A stretch of 64,000 nt of DNA, taken from Sulfidibacter corallicola (GTDB lineage Bacteria; Acidobacteriota; Holophagae; Acanthopleuribacterales; Acanthopleuribacteraceae). Below the pieces are notes generated by a model, which saw nothing but the letters and a program-made list of their open reading frames with translations, made no database searches and was not told the DNA's origin. Below are positions 24,101-30,100 of the stretch, piece by piece. Within the stretch, counting starts at the first letter, position 1, and every line of letters begins with the position of its first letter. Where the stretch lies: the NCBI RefSeq assembly GCF_017498545.1, contig NZ_CP071793.1, positions 10,720,256 through 10,784,255 on the forward strand, in the 5' to 3' direction. Made by a program: the position numbers and the translations under genes.

Positions 24101-27100
24101 ATGATGGCGATCGGTTCGGCATGGGCGGTCTCGGGTTCCGGTGATGCAATGTCCGAACGCGCGACGGGGGGTTGGTATGGATCGGAGCGAGGAACGGCGA
24201 GGTGGCCAGGGGCCGCGCTGGCGCCCGCAGCGCCGATCCAGTCCCGGCAGGCGGCGGGGTGCGACGCGGCCAGGTCGGCGGCGACATCGGCCAGGGTGAG
24301 ATGCTCGTAGAACAGCGTTTTGGATACTTCCCCGAGTGCTTCGGTCAGTTTCAGATTCAATTGGTTGACGACGAAGGAGTCGAAACCGTAGCGTTCCATC
24401 GGCCGGCGGGCGTCGATCCGTTCGGGCGGTAATTTGATAACCGTGGCGAGCAGCAGCACCAGTCGGCGCGCCACTTCCCGGGCGAGGTCGGCGGGATCGA
24501 GGGCCGGCTGGCCGACCGCCTCACGGGGCGCGGCGGAAAGCGGTGCGCCGGCGAGCACGCGGGCGCGCACCGCGTCGCGGTCGCCGGACAGCACGAGCAG
24601 GCGATCGCGTCGAAGGGCCAGGATCCGATCCAGTGCTGTCAATCCGGCGGCGGTCGCCATCGGCCGGAGCCCGGTGCGGCGCTGTACCGACTCCTGGGTG
24701 GCGTCGTCCATGGCCATGCCGCCCGCTTGCCAGAGCGGCCAGGCAACGGCAACGGTTTGGCCGTGGCGACGGCCCTCGGCCACGCGGCGGTTGCGCCAGG
24801 CGGCGAACTCGCCGAGGAAGGCGTTGGCGGCGGCGTAATCGGCCTGGCCTGGGTTGCCCAACTCGCCCACGAACGAGCCGCACAGGAGGAGGAACCCCGG
24901 CTCGAGGTCGCGCGTGGCGCGGTCCAGGCAAACCGCGCCCAACACCTTGGGGGCCAGCACCTGTTCGAAGTCGGCCGCGGTCTTGTCGCGAAGGTAGCGG
25001 TCGCGCAACAGGCCCGCGCCGTGGATGATGCCGTCGATGCGGCCGAACTGGCCCACCAGCGAGTGCACCAGGCTGTCGACCTCGGCCTGGCTGGACACGT
25101 CCGCCCGGCAGTAGACGACATTGGCCCCCAGGGCCTCCAACGCGGCCAGGTCGGCCCGCTTTCGTTCGGTCAACGGGCTGCGGCCGCAGAGCGCCAGCAC
25201 GGGTTGGCGGACGGACTCGGCGATGTGGCGGGCGAAGACGAGGCCCAGGCCACCCGCGCCGCCGGTGATCAGGTAGACGCCGCCGTCGCGCCAGACCGGT
25301 GTCACGCGGGCCTGCGATTCGGATTCGGATGTGGCTGGCTCGGCCCATCTCGCCACCTGGCGCCGACCGTCGCGATAGCGGACGTGCACCTCGTCCAAGG
25401 CGGCGGCATTGGCCCGAATCCGTTGGCGCCAATCCACGTCGCGTTCACCGGCGTCGATCTCGATGAGCTGGGCCCGCAGGTTGGGGTTCTCCAGGTGGGC
25501 GGTGCGCAGCAGGCCGCCCAGCGCCGGGTAACGCGTGTCCCCTTCGCCGCCGGGCACCACCAGTTGCAGCAGGGTGCGGCCCCGACCGGACTGTTTCGGC
25601 AAGTCCCGAATCAGGGTGAAGAGCTGGACGGCCACGTCGACGAAGAGCGGTGCCTGGCCTGAAGCTCGGGCGGGCAGGTGAACCATTCTCACCTGCGGAA
25701 GGTGGGCGGCGATCGCTTCGAAACGATCGGGTTCCAAACCCGCGATCACCAGCAGGTGGCAATCGACAGGGCCGGACGGATCCGCGTCGGGCGCAGCCAC
25801 GTCGCGCCAGTGCCGAACCGCGAGTATCGGCATCGTCGCGTCGTGTTCGGGCACCGTGGGACGCTTGGCGACGATTGGCTCGGGCTCGATCCAAAACCGC
25901 TCGCGGGCAAAGGGATAAGTGGGAAGCGCAACCCTCGGTGGTGGCACATCGAGCCATCGCTCCCAGGGGACTTCGCCACCCTGGACCCAAAATTCGGCGA
26001 CCCGTTCCAGCGCGTCTGCGGCGAACCATGCCGCGAGGGTGCGGTCGCGCTCGGCGTCGTCGTGCATGAGCGATGACGCCTCCCGGTCCTCCCGGTCCCC
26101 CGCACGCAGAAAACCGGGCGCGGCCAGGGGATCTCGAGCCAGTTGCACCAAGGCCCGCTCCAGCTCGGCACGCGACCCGACGGGTCTGGCGACGCGCAGG
26201 TCCATGGCCTGGCGGCGCTGCAGGGCGCAGAGCAACGTGTCGAGCGAGGCGTCGGCCAAGGGCTGCGCATCGAGCGCCTCGGCGACCCGCCCGGCATGCA
26301 CCTTCAACCGCTCGGCGTCGACCGCCGAGAGCACCAACCAGCGAGGCACCGAGCCCGCTTGGTCGCCTGCCGGTTGGGTCGGGTTTTCGGCCAGCACGAC
26401 ATGGGCGTTGGCGCCGCCGGAGCCGAAGCTGCTCACGCCGGCGAGCCGGGGCCCGCCCGACGGGGGCTTCGGCCAGGAACGGTGCTCGGTCACGATGGCG
26501 AGCGGGGTCCCGGCCAGGTCGATGTGGGGGTTCAGCGAGCGGAAATGGGCCGTCGCCGGCAGCTCGCGACGGGTCAGGCACAGCAAGGTCTTGAGCAGGC
26601 CGGTCAGGCCGGCCGCGGCCTCCAAGTGGCCCAGGTTGCTCTTGACCGAACTCAGCCCGCAGGTGCCGGGCTGCGGCTCGATCCCCGAGCGTGCGTAGGC
26701 CTCGCGCAGGCCGCGTACTTCGATGGGGTCGCCCAGGGGCGTGCCGGTCCCGTGGGCCTCGATGTAGCCGATCTCGTTGGGGTCCACGGCGCCGTTCTCC
26801 CAGGCGGCGCGGACCAGCTCTGCCTGAAGATCCGGGTTCGGCACGGTCAGGCCGCCGGCCTTGCCGCCGTGGTTGCATGCGGTGCCGCGAATCAGGCCAT
26901 GGATCGCGTCGCCGTCGGCCCGAGCCGCGCTCAGGGGCTTGAGCAGCAGCACGACGCCGCCTTCGGCGCGCACGTAGCCGTCGGCCGAAGCGTCGAAGGG
27001 ACGACACAGGCCGTGGGGCGAGAGCATGCCCGCCCGATAGAAGCCCACGCTGTTGCCGGGATGGCACATCAGGTGGACGCCGCCGACGAGCGCTTGGCTG

Positions 27101-30100
27101 GCTTCGCCCGCGCGGAGCGATTGCACGGCCGCGTGGACCGCCACGAGGGAACTGGAGCAGGCGGTATCGATCTGGAGGCTGGGCCCGGTGAAATCGAAGA
27201 AATAGGAGAGACGGTTGGCCAGGACCGCCATGGCGTTGCCGGTCTCGAGGTGGCCGTCCACGGCCGCGCCGCTTCGCTCGAGCAGGAGCCGGTAATCGGC
27301 GGTGCTGGCACCGACGAATACGCCGGTGCGCGGGACCCACAGGCGGCGGGCGCCGTAGCCCGCGGATTCCAGCGTTTCCCAGGCCAACTCCAGCAGCAGG
27401 CGCTGTTGGGGGTCCATGACCTCGACCTCTTTGGGCGAGAGCCGGAACAGGCCGATGTCGAAGGTGTCGATGCGGTCCAGGAACCCACCTCGATCGATGC
27501 CTCGGTGACGGCCGCGGGGGTCGATGTCCTCGGGCCAGTGCCAGCGGTCCTCGGGCAGCTCGCCGATGGCGCAGCGGCCTTGCTTCAGGAGTTCCCAAAA
27601 GCCTTCGGGATCGGACACGCCGCCTGGCAGGCGGCAGGCCCAGCCGATGACGGCGATGTCTTCGTGTCGGGGGGGCGAAGCGGGGAGGTTCTGTCGGGGT
27701 TTGGGTTGGTTTTGGGTGGGGCGGGGGGTTTTGATTGTGGGCTTTGTGGTGTTCGCTTCGTTCGGGGACTCCTGGGTTTCCCGCTTCGATTGGGATCTTG
27801 GCGCCGCGGCTCTTTCTGGTTGCGGGAACTCTGGGGTTGTGTTGTTTGGATTTGTCGTGGCGGCGCTCTTTGTTTGCGAGGGCTCTGGGGTTGTGTTGCT
27901 TCGATTGGTGGAGCAGGCTGCTCCACCTACTGGCGCGACGGCGCTCTCTGCATTCGGGCACTCCAGGGTTGCTTCGCTTCGATTGGTGGAGCAGGCTGCT
28001 CCACCTACTGGCGCGACGGCGCTCTCTGCATTCGGGAACTCTCCGCTTACCTTGCTTCGATTGGGCGTTTTGTCGCTCTCGGCGTTCGGGAACTCTCCCC
28101 TCGCGTCGCTTCGATTTGTCGGGCCGGCGGCCCAACCTACTGCCTCGACGGCGCTCTCTGTATTCGGGGACTCTCCGCTTACCTTACTTCGATTGGGCGT
28201 TTTGTCGCTCTCGGCCTTCGGGAACTCTCCGCTCGCGTCGCTTCGATTTGTCGGGCCGGCGGCCCAACCTACTGCCTCGACGACTCTCTCTACATTCGGG
28301 GACTCCGGGGTTGCGTTGTTTCGATTGGTGGAGCAGGCTGCTCCACCTACTGGCGCGACGGCGCTCTCTGCATTCGGGGACTCCGAGGTTGCGTTGCTTC
28401 GATTGGGCGTTTTGTCGCTCTCTGCATGCGGGGACTCTCGGACGGGGGGCTTTGATTGGGTGGGGTTGCTTGGAACCAAACGCTTCTGGAGGTGATTGGC
28501 GATTTTCTTGGGGGTGTTGTGGTGGAAGAAAAAAGTGCTTTCCAACGCGATTTTGAAATGATCGCGAATGCGTTCGTTCAGGCTCAAAAGATCGGCCGAA
28601 TCGAGACCCATCTCCATCAGGGGCCGCTCGGCATCGTAGGCCTCCCGGCCCTCGGGACCCAGGCAGGCGCGAATCGATTCGGCCACGAATCCCCGCACCT
28701 CGCCAATCGTGGCGCTCGGAACGGGTACGTCTCCCGACGTCTCGGGCTTCTCATCCCCGCGCTGCCCGTGCACGTCCACCTCGTCGCGAACGCGGCGGTG
28801 GATGTCGTAGCGAACCAGGACGCCGTTGCCCAGGTTGCGGGCGTCCTTGGGCCGATAGCCAGGCATCAGGTGAACCACTTGGGCGCCGTGCAATTCGTGA
28901 AAGCGCAGGACCGGATCCAACAGGCGGCCGCGTTCGTTGCGCAGGTGGATGTAGTCCCCCAGCGGGACATCGGCATGCTTGGGGTAGTCCCGGCACAGGG
29001 TGATCGCCACCACCGATCGCACCCCGGCGGTCAGGCTGCAACGCTGCAACATGAACTCCAGCAACTGGTCGCCCAGGTGGCGGTGCTGCAGTTCGGGCAA
29101 AATGTTGACCGCCAACAGTTGCGCCACAGGCCCCTCGGCACGGTGGCACAGCCCCACCCGTTCGACCGGCACGTGCCGAAGCACGGACTCCTCCGCGATG
29201 CGCTGGGAGTAGATGATACCCACGACGCGATCTTCGTGTTCGAGCGCGAACTGTCCTTCGGGATAGCGCTCGATGCGCTTGGCCAGTTCGCTCCGCGGCA
29301 TGCGCAGGTCGCGTGACCAACAGCGCTCTTCGAGGTGTGCCAGGGCATCCAGGTCGGCGGGGCGGGCGCAGCGAATGCGGTAGTCGCGCCGTTCGTACCG
29401 GGCCAGGGTGAACAGGGCCGCGGCAGGACCTTCCGGCAGCCTGGCCGGCTGGGTCCGAGCGATGTAGCCGGCCTCGGCCGCGGCGATCAGGTGCCGTTCG
29501 GCCGTCGATTGCGAAACGGGGTCGCACAGGCCGCGACCCGTCGCCCAAAGGGCCAGGGCGCCGCACGCGCCCACGGCGGGTTCACCGATGGGTGCATGAG
29601 CCGCCAATACCAGCAGATCGCGGTGGGATTCGGGACGCTCGCCGGGCTTCGACAGCCACGAGGGCGTCGGCGTTGCCGGGCGGTTCGGCTCGGCGGAAAC
29701 ACGCCAAGTTGCCGGCGATGCACGATCCAAAAAGGTGTGAAGATCCAGGCTCGCTTCGGCATCGCCGACCGCACAGCCCGCCAAAGCCGCATCCCAGCAA
29801 GGCCGGAAACGGGTCCACGCGAAGGACCTCGCCCGGCGGTCCATGGCCGGATCGATCCAGGGCAGTTCCTCCACCTCGGCTTCCTCGAACAGTCGATTCA
29901 ACCGTGTAAGCAGGGGCCGGAAGGTGGCAGCGAGGGTCATCGCTTCCACGACGCGCGACCAGGATCCGGACGAGACGGAACCGTCGCGATTCGCATCGAG
30001 CGGGGAAGCCCATTCGATCGAAGCGAAAAACTCGGCGATGGCCGTCACCAGATCAGGGTCCAGGCCGGCTGCGGGCCCCGCCCCTTCTTGCCTGCGTGAA

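Noticed and set aside
25445..28135. 896-codon minus-strand open frame
   Set aside because: It is a shifted reading of KS1 and the repeat linker; the catalytic KS motifs are in the other frame.
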